A DNA stretch of 23,428 nt, from the NCBI GenBank assembly GCA_021324715.1, contig JAJPIN010000227.1, positions 1-23,428 of the forward strand. The letters are read 5' to 3'. The position numbers were made by a program, and so were the translations under genes. This stretch comes from Nitrososphaeria archaeon. GTDB taxonomy: Archaea; Thermoproteota; Nitrososphaeria; Nitrososphaerales; Nitrososphaeraceae. Shown here piece by piece: positions 15,001-22,191 of this stretch (the stretch's first letter is position 1; every line of letters begins with the position of its first letter). The notes under the pieces were generated by a model. The model was not told the DNA's origin and did not search any database. It saw only the letters and a list, made by a program, of their open reading frames with translations.

Positions 15001-15954
15001 TTACAGTTGATTGTCCAGAATTGTCTTTATTTCCTTGCATCTTTTCCTTAAAGATACCGTAGAAATATCTGCAACTTGGCAAACTTCTACCTGTCGCAAA
15101 AATTCATTGCAATCTTGAGATGCAATGTAAATTATTGCTCCTGCAAAAGCTCGTGGATTTTTACCTATTGAAATTCTACTATGCTGAACTAGCGAAAAAA
15201 TTCTTAGTGCCTCCCTTTTAGTTTTTTCAGTAAGTCTTAATCTATTTGAAATAAGTGTTACATAATCAATCCCTTGAATAACCGGGATGTTTAAGGACAA
15301 TTCCTTCAAGATCAATTTATAATGTGACATGATTTCCTTGCTTGGAATATTGCACACATATGCGATATCTGATATTGTTTTTGGTATTGATATCTCTCTA
15401 CAGGCTGCGTAAATTGACGCAGCAACGAGTGAAATGGTAGACCTACCCTTTGCCAGCTTTCTAATTGCAGCTTTGCGATATATGTATGCAGCATTCTCCA
15501 TAACTGCTGGACTCAAGTAGAGCTTGTCACCAAAATTGTTCAGATATTTGAGGGCCTTATCCAGGTTTCTTGAGATCGAATCACTAAGCTGAGATCTATT
15601 GTTCCATGTTCTTAGTCTCTGAATCGTTTCTTTTTGTACGGGGTCTAAAACTTTTCCCCTTACATCAGTATCATTTAAACCAATTAAGGTAGATAATCCT
15701 TTATGACTCACTGTCAATGATTCTGGCATGCCTAAACGTGATTTATCATTATATTCACCCTTCTCAAAATAAGCTAGCTCATTATTGTAGATTTTTTCGT
15801 TAGAAACACAGCCGCAAGAGCTACAAACATATTCGCTTGAGAGTACGTCTAAAACCAATGTAGTGTTTTGACATTGTTTGCATTGAACTCTATTTCCTGC
15901 ATTCTGCTCAAGGGATCCTTTATTTTGAATCTGTTTACCTTCATTGAACGTCAT
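15001..15954 (-). CDS. tfb: transcription initiation factor B
   Basis: TFIIB homologue that bridges TBP-DNA and RNA polymerase. The N-terminal zinc ribbon has C25, C28, C44 and C47 (CKQC, CSSC). The linker contains KSRLGMPESLTVSHKGLSTLIG (71-92), matching the canonical R-G-P...HDKGLST block. Two cyclin repeats follow: LRTWN to about 220 with YIYRKAAIRKLAKGRS and AASIYAACREISIPKTISDIA, and about 225-317 with RAFAGAIIYIAS and a recognition helix near DISTVSLRKRCKEI. The B-reader segment is shorter and more divergent than usual: the common EWRAFD-type stretch reads LAYFEKGEYND. At 317 aa it is of normal length, with a 20-residue polar extension before the ribbon. Nitrososphaerota have several TFBs; this is likely one of an expanded set. 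Confidence 0.95.
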   Translation of the reverse strand: MTFNEGKQIQNKGSLEQNAGNRVQCKQCQNTTLVLDVLSSEYVCSSCGCVSNEKIYNNELAYFEKGEYNDKSRLGMPESLTVSHKGLSTLIGLNDTDVRGKVLDPVQKETIQRLRTWNNRSQLSDSISRNLDKALKYLNNFGDKLYLSPAVMENAAYIYRKAAIRKLAKGRSTISLVAASIYAACREISIPKTISDIAYVCNIPSKEIMSHYKLILKELSLNIPVIQGIDYVTLISNRLRLTEKTKREALRIFSLVQHSRISIGKNPRAFAGAIIYIASQDCNEFLRQVEVCQVADISTVSLRKRCKEIKTILDNQL

Positions 15955-16047
15955 CTTTGCTTAAGTCTTAGCTGAATCTTTTATTATCAATAGTTTTTCT
16001 AGAAATTAGATATTATAGATATATATGTCAAATAATTAGAAAAGTTG

Positions 16048-16065
16048 ATTAAATAATTATTTAAT
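16048..16065. repeat. 18-base perfect palindrome upstream of tfb
   Basis: ATTAAATAATTATTTAAT reads the same on both strands. It is about 95-110 bases before the tfb start and could be an operator. All-AT composition means chance cannot be excluded. Confidence 0.4.
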
Positions 16066-16134
16066 TTAGAATAACAAGGCAAAATGCTCTTTTTATTTCT
16101 TAAATAAGAATCTATAAAGCTTTTGTTTAGTAAG

Positions 16135-16266
16135 ATGAATCAATCTTGTTGCAAAAATGGCGTATTATATGTATCTAGCCTGGTACAACTAATGCTAGTT
16201 ATTCTTGTGGAAGATCTACCCAAATACAATCTACCAGATACAATGACTCCACATTCCCAATCATGA
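16135..16266 (+). CDS. possible micro-ORF (43 aa)
   Basis: ATG at 16135 opens a 43-codon frame whose product starts MNQSCCKNGVLYVSSLVQLM, with a CC pair and a hydrophobic middle, and ends PHSQS. It is preceded at about 20 bases by TCTATAAAG, a good archaeal TATA element. No family is recognised. It could be a small protein, the visible part of a non-coding transcript, or chance. Confidence 0.2.
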   Translation: MNQSCCKNGVLYVSSLVQLMLVILVEDLPKYNLPDTMTPHSQS

Positions 16267-16453
16267 ATATTCATTTAGGTTTTTGGAAAGGCATATGTTT
16301 CCCTTTATCGCTATTCTGCTGATACCAATTGCTTACTATATCCTGTGATTCAATATGTTATTGAATTAATATCATTTTGAGGCTTGAAAATTTTCATGAT
16401 ACTGAAGTCACTTGTTTTAGGTGTAAATTTTGTAGCACGACTTTACCTACAGT

Positions 16454-16482
16454 ATAAACGTATGGTAATACGGAACGTTTAT
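16454..16482. repeat. nested inverted repeat
   Basis: ATAAACGT (16454-16461) and ACGTTTAT (16475-16482) are exact reverse complements. Inside them CGTAT (16459-16463) and ATACG (16468-16472) also pair, around GGTA. The two hairpins overlap and are partly exclusive. It lies about 130-165 bases before the small winged-helix gene. Confidence 0.45.
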
Positions 16483-16614
16483 ATCTTCAGCATAGTAGAA
16501 ATTTCTAATTATCTTACATAGTAGACTCTAGTTGATGGCTATTAATAGTAAAATATATGGATATTTGTATCTAGTAAAGTGTAACAATTATATAATTAGC
16601 TATATATACTATGC

Positions 16615-16878
16615 GTGATGAAAGATACAAGACTGTTAAAAATTCTTGTTGAAGAAAAGGCACTAGTAAAGTTACTGAAGACAATCGGCTCTGGAAGAGA
16701 ATATCCAACTAGGGAACTCTTAACTAAATTGGGAGCGTATGGATATGGACATAAGCTTCTTCTAAAGGCACATAAACGTGGATTAGTAGATCGAAAGACG
16801 GTCAAGAATAAAGTGTTCAACCGATTAACAAACGATGGGAAGAAAATCGTAAAAATCGCAAAGGAAATAGGTGTGTAA
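16615..16878 (+). CDS. small winged-helix DNA-binding protein (86-87 aa)
   Basis: Compact archaeal winged-helix protein. LVKLLKTIGSGREYPTRELLTKLGAYGYGHKLLLKAHKRGLVDRK forms helices 1-3, with the recognition helix in GYGHKLLLKAHKRGLV, and KNKVFNRLTNDGKKIVKIAKEIG gives the wing and last helix. It is highly basic, suiting DNA binding. GTG 16615 and ATG 16618 are adjacent possible starts. The AT element ATTATATAATT (about 16587-16597) lies near 25 bases before ATG 16618, making that start attractive. A T-rich stretch (16894-16906) after the stop is a plausible terminator. It is convergent with tpi. Target genes are unknown; autoregulation through the upstream inverted repeat is a possibility only. 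Confidence 0.75.
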   Translation: MMKDTRLLKILVEEKALVKLLKTIGSGREYPTRELLTKLGAYGYGHKLLLKAHKRGLVDRKTVKNKVFNRLTNDGKKIVKIAKEIGV

Positions 16879-16912
16879 TTTAACAGCTAATCCAAATTTT
16901 TATTTTCTACAT

Positions 16913-17587
16913 TTATTTTAATACCGAAGACAACTCTAGTATTTTATTATACCATGATGAGGATTTTATCACTCCGCTAGATATTAAAATACCTTCCGCC
17001 CCAAGCTCTAGAGCTTTTTCTACGTCATATTTGTCAACAATCCCAGCGCCGCATAGGATTCTTACCGTTGAGGAAATTTGCTTTACTACTTGTACTGAAT
17101 CCTTGATGATTGAAGGGTTTGCCTTAGAAACAGCAACGCCCTTTCCTATAAGCTCAGGCGGTTCTATAGCCAAAAAATCCGGCGAAAACCGTGAGACTGT
17201 CTTTACCTCATTTATATTCTCAGCACAAACAATTGAAATCATTTCCAGGTCACGCAGTCGTTTTACAAGATTTTTAATTTGTGGATGTTCAATTTTGTGT
17301 TCGCTATGGTTTATTATTGAGCCCACGGCCCCGTAAGATTTTATAATTTCAGGTACAATAAATCCAGTTGTTGCACCAAGAGCCACGTCATCTACATGCT
17401 GACTTATTATCGGAAGTTTTATTCTTGACAAGGCCAAAATGCTAGAAGGAGGAGGTGCAATTACGATTTCACTATGATTTGAAAAGGAGGCCTTCTTCGC
17501 ATCCATCACAATTTTCCTAGAATTATCTCCAGATATCTCATTATAATTTTTGAGATTTATTACTAAAGGCTTATCAAAGGTAATCAT
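16913..17587 (-). CDS. tpiA: triosephosphate isomerase, archaeal type
   Basis: Interconverts glyceraldehyde-3-phosphate and dihydroxyacetone phosphate. The short archaeal form (224 aa) has all catalytic residues: NLKNY with K13, IINHSEH with H94, and AIEPPELIGKG with E142, followed by the phosphate-binding loops ILCGAGI (177-183) and GILISSGVI (199-207). The archaeal form lacks helices found in the roughly 250-aa bacterial and eukaryotic enzymes. The start is ATG 17587, nine bases after the stop of the FBP aldolase/phosphatase gene, so the pair is one operon. It would keep the two triose phosphates in balance for its partner's aldol condensation. Confidence 0.96.
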   Translation of the reverse strand: MITFDKPLVINLKNYNEISGDNSRKIVMDAKKASFSNHSEIVIAPPPSSILALSRIKLPIISQHVDDVALGATTGFIVPEIIKSYGAVGSIINHSEHKIEHPQIKNLVKRLRDLEMISIVCAENINEVKTVSRFSPDFLAIEPPELIGKGVAVSKANPSIIKDSVQVVKQISSTVRILCGAGIVDKYDVEKALELGAEGILISSGVIKSSSWYNKILELSSVLK

Positions 17588-17596
17588 AACAAATTT

Positions 17597-18685
17597 TTAT
17601 GTGGAGCTTACAAATTTCTTATTTAGTTTTTCCATCCTTGCTTCGTAACCTTTGTTATACTCGAGCTCTTCCGGCACGAGTGTGGCGGGATGAATAAATC
17701 CCTGATTACGCATAATCATGGCTCTTTCGGAAGCCCACAACCTTTGAAGGTCCCAATCTTCAGTTCCAAAACCATCATGTGGTCCAGTGAGGAGTCCGTT
17801 ATGCATACTAAACACAAGGCATGACACTATTGGAATTGCATAGTTTAAACTGGCTGCTGAATTGAGCTTAACAGGCATCAATGGCATATGATGACTACCT
17901 CTTGTATTTCCCGCAACATAATGTGGATTATTGAATGCACTTCCTGCTTCCTCAGTTGCAGGAAAATTTTTCTGAGTTCTTACTATAGCAATTGGATCAT
18001 CTTTACCGACATATGTTCCTGCTATGTTATGCAATCTATCTGTCGATGCAGAAACTATCTGTTCCCCATCAGACGATAAAATAGAGTGTACTACATATCG
18101 ACCAGGATACATTAAAGCTGTCTCTAATTCTGGCTTATCTTTCCACAATTTCAGGCCTGCAACTTTTCCCGTCATAACATCCATAACCCGAAATTCAACA
18201 CCCGCGGCCAATTTTTCATTTATTAATAGGCCTGTACTACTTCTCGCATCTACAAACATTCTCCAAAAGGGGAAATTGAACGCACCTGGCTCTGTCTTAT
18301 CGGCAGCAAAAACGCAAAACACTTCACTTGGTCTTTCCTCTATTTTTATCTCAGCTACACCGGGGCCCATGCCTCTCACATTTCCAGAAAAGGCATCTTT
18401 CAACAAATCTTGTCCCGCTCCGTACAAACCCTGATCCTTGGCAATTTTGGTGCCATAAGTGAATGCATCCCATGCCATCTTGTGAATATCTTTATTGTCC
18501 GTTCCTTTTTTATGCGTCATAATAATATGAACGTCGTCTCCAGTATATCCTATGTAATAATCAATTAATAATTTTGAATTCTCTTTTACTACTTTCTTAA
18601 CTCCTTCAACCAATCTATCACTGGGTCTTGTATGGCCTCCAATTGCTCCAATATCAGCCTTTATTGCGGATAGTGTAATTTCCAT
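17597..18685 (-). CDS. fbp: fructose-1,6-bisphosphate aldolase/phosphatase
   Basis: Bifunctional gluconeogenic enzyme (class V FBPase) that condenses DHAP and GAP to fructose-1,6-bisphosphate and then hydrolyses it to fructose-6-phosphate in one remodelling active site. Metal ligands include D11 and H18 in KADIGAIGGHTRPS and D50-D51 in YTGDD. The aldolase residues appear as Y225 and K228 in GTYVGKDDP, matching Tyr229/Lys232 of the Sulfolobus enzyme, with a C-terminal tyrosine in NKGYEARM (Y347). TRGSHHMPLMPV and GPHDGFGTEDWDLQR are further family blocks. Full length at 362 aa. It is the first gene of the fbp-tpiA operon. In an autotroph it commits fixed carbon to hexose synthesis. Confidence 0.97.
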   Translation of the reverse strand: MEITLSAIKADIGAIGGHTRPSDRLVEGVKKVVKENSKLLIDYYIGYTGDDVHIIMTHKKGTDNKDIHKMAWDAFTYGTKIAKDQGLYGAGQDLLKDAFSGNVRGMGPGVAEIKIEERPSEVFCVFAADKTEPGAFNFPFWRMFVDARSSTGLLINEKLAAGVEFRVMDVMTGKVAGLKLWKDKPELETALMYPGRYVVHSILSSDGEQIVSASTDRLHNIAGTYVGKDDPIAIVRTQKNFPATEEAGSAFNNPHYVAGNTRGSHHMPLMPVKLNSAASLNYAIPIVSCLVFSMHNGLLTGPHDGFGTEDWDLQRLWASERAMIMRNQGFIHPATLVPEELEYNKGYEARMEKLNKKFVSST

Positions 18686-18806
18686 ATTCCGTAGTCTATT
18701 AAATAAATGGAGTTTAAAATTCTTATGATTTAGTTTTTTGGATTAAACTTAAAAAGAAAAATGTATTGGATAAATATACTAATATTTTTCAAAACCAAGT
18801 AACATC

Positions 18807-19754
18807 CTATTCATACAACCAACAACGAACGAATCCATCTTTATGTTTTATCACTGGTGGATTGTTTAGACATTTCTCTTTTGCATACGGGCAACTTTCA
18901 TAGAATTTGCATCCTGATTCTTTTATTGATAGATCTTCAGATTTTTTGTGCAAATATTCAAAATTAGTCTCTTGGCTATTGATATTTGGGATGGATGTAA
19001 CAAGTTTTTCAGTATATGGGTGTTTAGCGTTTTTATATATATCATATGCTTTTCCTAATTCAACTATTTGGCCTCTATACATAATAGCGATAGTTTCCGA
19101 TACCTCTGAGATTACACCTAAATCATGAGAAATGAATATAATTGACATGTTTCGATCTTTTTTTAACTTTTTTAGAAGGTTAATAATTTGAGATTGGACC
19201 ATAACATCCAGAGATGTAGTGGGCTCATCTGCAATCAAAATGTCTGGATTCAGTAACAATGACATCGCTATCGACACTCTTTGTTTCATGCCACCACTCA
19301 ATTCGTGAGGATATTTTTTCATAATACTTGGGTCCAACAGAACACTATGCAAAGAATCTTTGATTATGTCCAAATTGTCATTAGAGTAACCATGTTGGTG
19401 CAGAATCTCCTGTAATTGCGATCCAATATTAAAAACGGGATCTAAAGAATTGAGTGCTGCCTGAAAGATCATTGAAATTTTTTTCCATCTGACTTTATTA
19501 TCAAATTCCTCGTCTGACATTTTTGTAATGTCTTGTCCGTCTAGGATAATATTGCCACTAACTTTCCGGCCTGGGTAAGTGATTGATCGTAGAAGAGCTG
19601 CTCCTATTGTACTTTTTCCACATCCAGACTCACCAACAATTCCTACTGATTCATTCTTCCTAATACTAAGACTAACATCATCTACGGCTTTGACTATTCC
19701 AAACTGAGAAAAATAGTAAACTCTTAAGCCATCTACACTAAGAGCAATATCCAA
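18807..19754 (-). CDS. ABC transporter ATP-binding subunit, oligopeptide/dipeptide type (DppD/OppD)
   Basis: Cytoplasmic ATPase of a peptide- or nickel-type importer. It shows Walker A GESGCGKST (41-49), the Q-loop MIFQAALNSLDPV (96-108), signature LSGGMKQR (152-159), Walker B ILIADEPTTSLD (172-183) and the H-loop ISHD. The C-terminal extension has four cysteines, C282, C288, C295 and C311 (GCKFYESCPYAKEKC...RCWLYE), the oligo_HPY tail that in at least one bacterial DppD binds a 4Fe-4S cluster. The start is TTG 19754, with a TATA-like TTATAC about 25 bases upstream on the minus strand. No permease, substrate-binding protein or partner ATPase is adjacent, so the rest of the transporter must lie elsewhere or this protein is an orphan. 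Confidence 0.88.
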   Translation of the reverse strand: MDIALSVDGLRVYYFSQFGIVKAVDDVSLSIRKNESVGIVGESGCGKSTIGAALLRSITYPGRKVSGNIILDGQDITKMSDEEFDNKVRWKKISMIFQAALNSLDPVFNIGSQLQEILHQHGYSNDNLDIIKDSLHSVLLDPSIMKKYPHELSGGMKQRVSIAMSLLLNPDILIADEPTTSLDVMVQSQIINLLKKLKKDRNMSIIFISHDLGVISEVSETIAIMYRGQIVELGKAYDIYKNAKHPYTEKLVTSIPNINSQETNFEYLHKKSEDLSIKESGCKFYESCPYAKEKCLNNPPVIKHKDGFVRCWLYE

Positions 19755-19865
19755 ACATGTCTATATGAAGATTAACCGTATAAGTACCTATTTTATTTAA
19801 TCTTATTTTCTTTACCTGAACCTATTGGACATATATATGGTGGAAATATTAGACAGTTTGATTAT

Positions 19866-20378
19866 TTGTTGAAAGTACCCATTTGTATATTTGACGCCAA
19901 AACTGGTGTTTTATGTCCAAAATGCGAGAGTAGATTGAAAAAAGGGGAATTGTCTAAGATTGATGTGGAATGCTCCGTCAAACTTATGAAACTCTCAAAT
20001 AAGAATCAGGATATAGATAATTTGAATTTAATAGGATCTCAGAAAGTAGACGATGATTACGTGATTATTTTAAAGGATTCAAATATAGGCCACATAAATT
20101 CAAATGATAAAATATTAAGTTCAGTTGAGAAGGAATTTAACGGAAAGGTATGGTTTATTGAGGCAAATAGCTCGATAAGAAGGTTCATTGAAAATCTCTT
20201 TTTTCCTATAAGAATTTTGAAAACAAATATGGTTTGGTTACCAGATGGGCACCAGGTAACGCAGGTTACTATTAACAGTAAAGACTATGAAAAATCATTT
20301 AGCATGATTGAAAAAATAAAAAAGATTGTTCAAGTATTAAGAAACGTTGAACTTGTTGTTGAAATACCCAAACAATGA
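19866..20378 (+). CDS. zinc-ribbon/KH-like protein related to archaeal NusA
   Basis: The 170-aa protein opens with PICIFDAKTGVLCPKCESRLKKGELS, a half zinc ribbon (CPKC at 17-20 plus nearby cysteines C7 and C36), then a region DIEC-like with strand-helix pairs, and a C-terminal domain RFIENLFFPIRILKTNMVWLPDGHQVTQVTI that resembles the archaeal NusA-related family often found near translation genes. The ending VQVLRNVELVVEIP suggests a KH-like strand. It is predicted to bind RNA; direct evidence for a NusA function is lacking. Start codon TTG 19866 or 19869. It is 20 bases upstream of aspS on the same strand, so the two are probably co-transcribed. Confidence 0.65.
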   Translation: MLKVPICIFDAKTGVLCPKCESRLKKGELSKIDVECSVKLMKLSNKNQDIDNLNLIGSQKVDDDYVIILKDSNIGHINSNDKILSSVEKEFNGKVWFIEANSSIRRFIENLFFPIRILKTNMVWLPDGHQVTQVTINSKDYEKSFSMIEKIKKIVQVLRNVELVVEIPKQ

Positions 20379-20398
20379 TACTCTAAATAAAAAACATT

Positions 20399-21676
20399 AT
20401 GAACAGAATATTTGCTAAATCACTCACCAAGGACCATATTGGTCAAAATTTAACATTAGTTGGATGGCTTGAAGATTTCAGAGATATGGGCAAGATAGGT
20501 TTCATAAGCGCCAGAGATATGACAGGAAACTTTCAGGGGGTAATCACTGGCAACTTATTATCTGCCTTCAGGGAAGTACCAAGACAAAGCATTATCCTGG
20601 TAAACGGAGCAATTCAGGAGACTAGAGCAGAGAATTTTCAGGTTGAAGTTAAAGTCGAAAAAGTAGAACTTCTATCCAGAGCAGTAAACCCACTTCCAAT
20701 TGATCCTACCGGAAGAGTCGAGTCGTCAATGGACAAAAGGCTAGATTCAAGAGCTCTTGATTTGAGAAACGTTAGGATTTCTAATATTTTTAGAACTAGA
20801 TCATATGCACTTTATCTGATACGCAATTTCTTGTATTCAAGAATGTTTATGGAGGTTAATACGCCAAAGATAATAGGAAACGCGACTGAGGGCGGCGCCG
20901 ATCTTTTTAGTTTTGAATATTTTTCAAAAAAGGCATATTTGGCTCAGAGTCCGCAGTTATACAAGGAACAGCTTACGTTAGGCCTTGAAAGAGTATTTGA
21001 AATTTCGTCATACTTTAGGGCTGAACCATCCCATACAGTTAGACATCTTTCAGAATTTGTAAGCGTTGATTTAGAAGCAGCATTTCTTGATTATTGTGAT
21101 ATCATGGATATTGTGGAGGAGCTAATAACCTCAACTATCAACGATCTATTTATTCAACGTGGTAAAGAAATGAAATACTATGATAACAAAGAAGAAATTA
21201 CTGTTGATAAGATTCCTAGAGTTTCGTATCAAAAGTGCCTCGATGATTTGAAAGGTTTAGGGGAGAGTCTACAATTTGGGGACGATCTTTCTGATCTTGC
21301 TCTAAGGAAACTGGGAGAGATTTATCCAAAATTTTACTTTATAATTGATTGGCCAACCAAACTAAAACCATTCTACATACTTGAGCATAAAAATAAATCT
21401 GATCTTTCGAAATCTTTTGACTTACAATATGGATACTTAGAAATTGTTTCTGGTGGAACTAGAGAGCACAATTCGGAGAGATTACGGAATAAATTACTTG
21501 AAAAGGGACTCGATCCAAGGAGTTTTTCTGATCATTTGCAAACATTTGAATGGGGAATGCCTCCGCATTCCGGCTGCGGCATAGGGTTTGATAGGCTTAT
21601 GATGATCCTCACCAATTCTACCAACATTAGGGAAGTTGTTCTTTATCCTAGGGATACTGAAAGGCTTAGCCCTTAG
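20399..21676 (+). CDS. aspS: aspartyl-tRNA synthetase, archaeal type
   Basis: Class IIb synthetase that charges tRNA-Asp, and in some archaea tRNA-Asn, with aspartate. An N-terminal OB-fold anticodon-binding domain (about 1-100) is followed by the catalytic core. The core has PKIIGNATEGGADLF (156-170), AQSPQLYKE (182-190, aspartate pocket), motif 2 FRAEPSHTVRHLSEF (206-220), EIVSGGTREH (348-357) and motif 3 GCGIGFDRL (392-400). The ending VVLYPRDTERLSP is the family signature. At 425 aa it is the normal archaeal length without the bacterial insertion domain. At the two anticodon-loop positions reported to separate discriminating (Trp, Lys) from non-discriminating (His, Pro) enzymes it has E25 and N79, so tRNA specificity cannot be called. 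The last 11 bases overlap the convergent JAMM gene. Confidence 0.96.
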   Translation: MNRIFAKSLTKDHIGQNLTLVGWLEDFRDMGKIGFISARDMTGNFQGVITGNLLSAFREVPRQSIILVNGAIQETRAENFQVEVKVEKVELLSRAVNPLPIDPTGRVESSMDKRLDSRALDLRNVRISNIFRTRSYALYLIRNFLYSRMFMEVNTPKIIGNATEGGADLFSFEYFSKKAYLAQSPQLYKEQLTLGLERVFEISSYFRAEPSHTVRHLSEFVSVDLEAAFLDYCDIMDIVEELITSTINDLFIQRGKEMKYYDNKEEITVDKIPRVSYQKCLDDLKGLGESLQFGDDLSDLALRKLGEIYPKFYFIIDWPTKLKPFYILEHKNKSDLSKSFDLQYGYLEIVSGGTREHNSERLRNKLLEKGLDPRSFSDHLQTFEWGMPPHSGCGIGFDRLMMILTNSTNIREVVLYPRDTERLSP

Positions 21677-22082
21677 ATATCTTAATTTTTACTTCTTTCA
21701 GAGTATCATTTTCTAAGATAAACGCCTTAAATTGCGAACTAGATACTTCGTATATGAGCCAAATTAATTCATTAATTTGCATAAAAATAACATCAGTTGA
21801 CGATGGTCTAGCACCATCTAAATGAGAATGATAGACCGCAATTACTTCTAGTTCATTATTGGATGCCCATTGATAGACTTTTATAATTTGATCAGGGTCC
21901 ATGATAAATGAGTATTCTGAATTCGCAATGTTATCCATATATTTTAATATACTGACACGATATTCCGAGTTGACTATATTTCCTAAAAGCAGGAAGCATG
22001 ACTCGTATGGAAGGTACTCCCTAGTGGAACTTATTAAAGAGTTTATTTGTTTCTCGGTAACTAGTAATGTTATTTCAGACAT
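21666..22082 (-). CDS. JAMM/MPN+ metalloprotease-like protein
   Basis: Mov34/MPN-domain protein of 138 aa. The catalytic glutamate is E27 in LPYESCFLLLG and the zinc motif is YHSHLDGARPSSTDV with H85, H87, S94 and D97. Stand-alone archaeal and bacterial JAMM proteins cleave ubiquitin-like modifiers (SAMP) or act in sulfur-carrier pathways. The spacing is H-x-H-x6-S-x2-D, one residue shorter than the usual x7, but all ligands are present, so activity is likely though not certain. MDPDQIIKVYQWASNNELEVIAVYHSH is the expected helix and strand before the motif. It ends inside the aspS 3' end by 11 bases on the opposite strand. No ubiquitin-like or E1-like gene is in the window. Confidence 0.85.
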   Translation of the reverse strand: MSEITLLVTEKQINSLISSTREYLPYESCFLLLGNIVNSEYRVSILKYMDNIANSEYSFIMDPDQIIKVYQWASNNELEVIAVYHSHLDGARPSSTDVIFMQINELIWLIYEVSSSQFKAFILENDTLKEVKIKISKG

Positions 22083-22191
22083 ATATTGATTTTTTTTTCA
22101 ACATGAATTTTCGACATTTCTAGCCATGTATGCGAGTTGGATCGAAATTTATTTAGAAACATATTTTTTGCAGGCTCGGTTTAGTGCCAGT

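Larger units (their letters stand above)
15955..16614. other. long AT-rich intergenic region upstream of tfb
   Basis: The largest gene-poor stretch, 660 bases. It contains an 18-base perfect palindrome (16048-16065), a TATA-like TCTATAAAG (16110-16118) with a 43-codon frame behind it (16135-16266), and a nested inverted repeat at 16454-16482. I see no tRNA, no conserved stable RNA and no long frame. A regulatory RNA or complex promoter region for tfb and the downstream winged-helix gene is possible. Confidence 0.45.
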
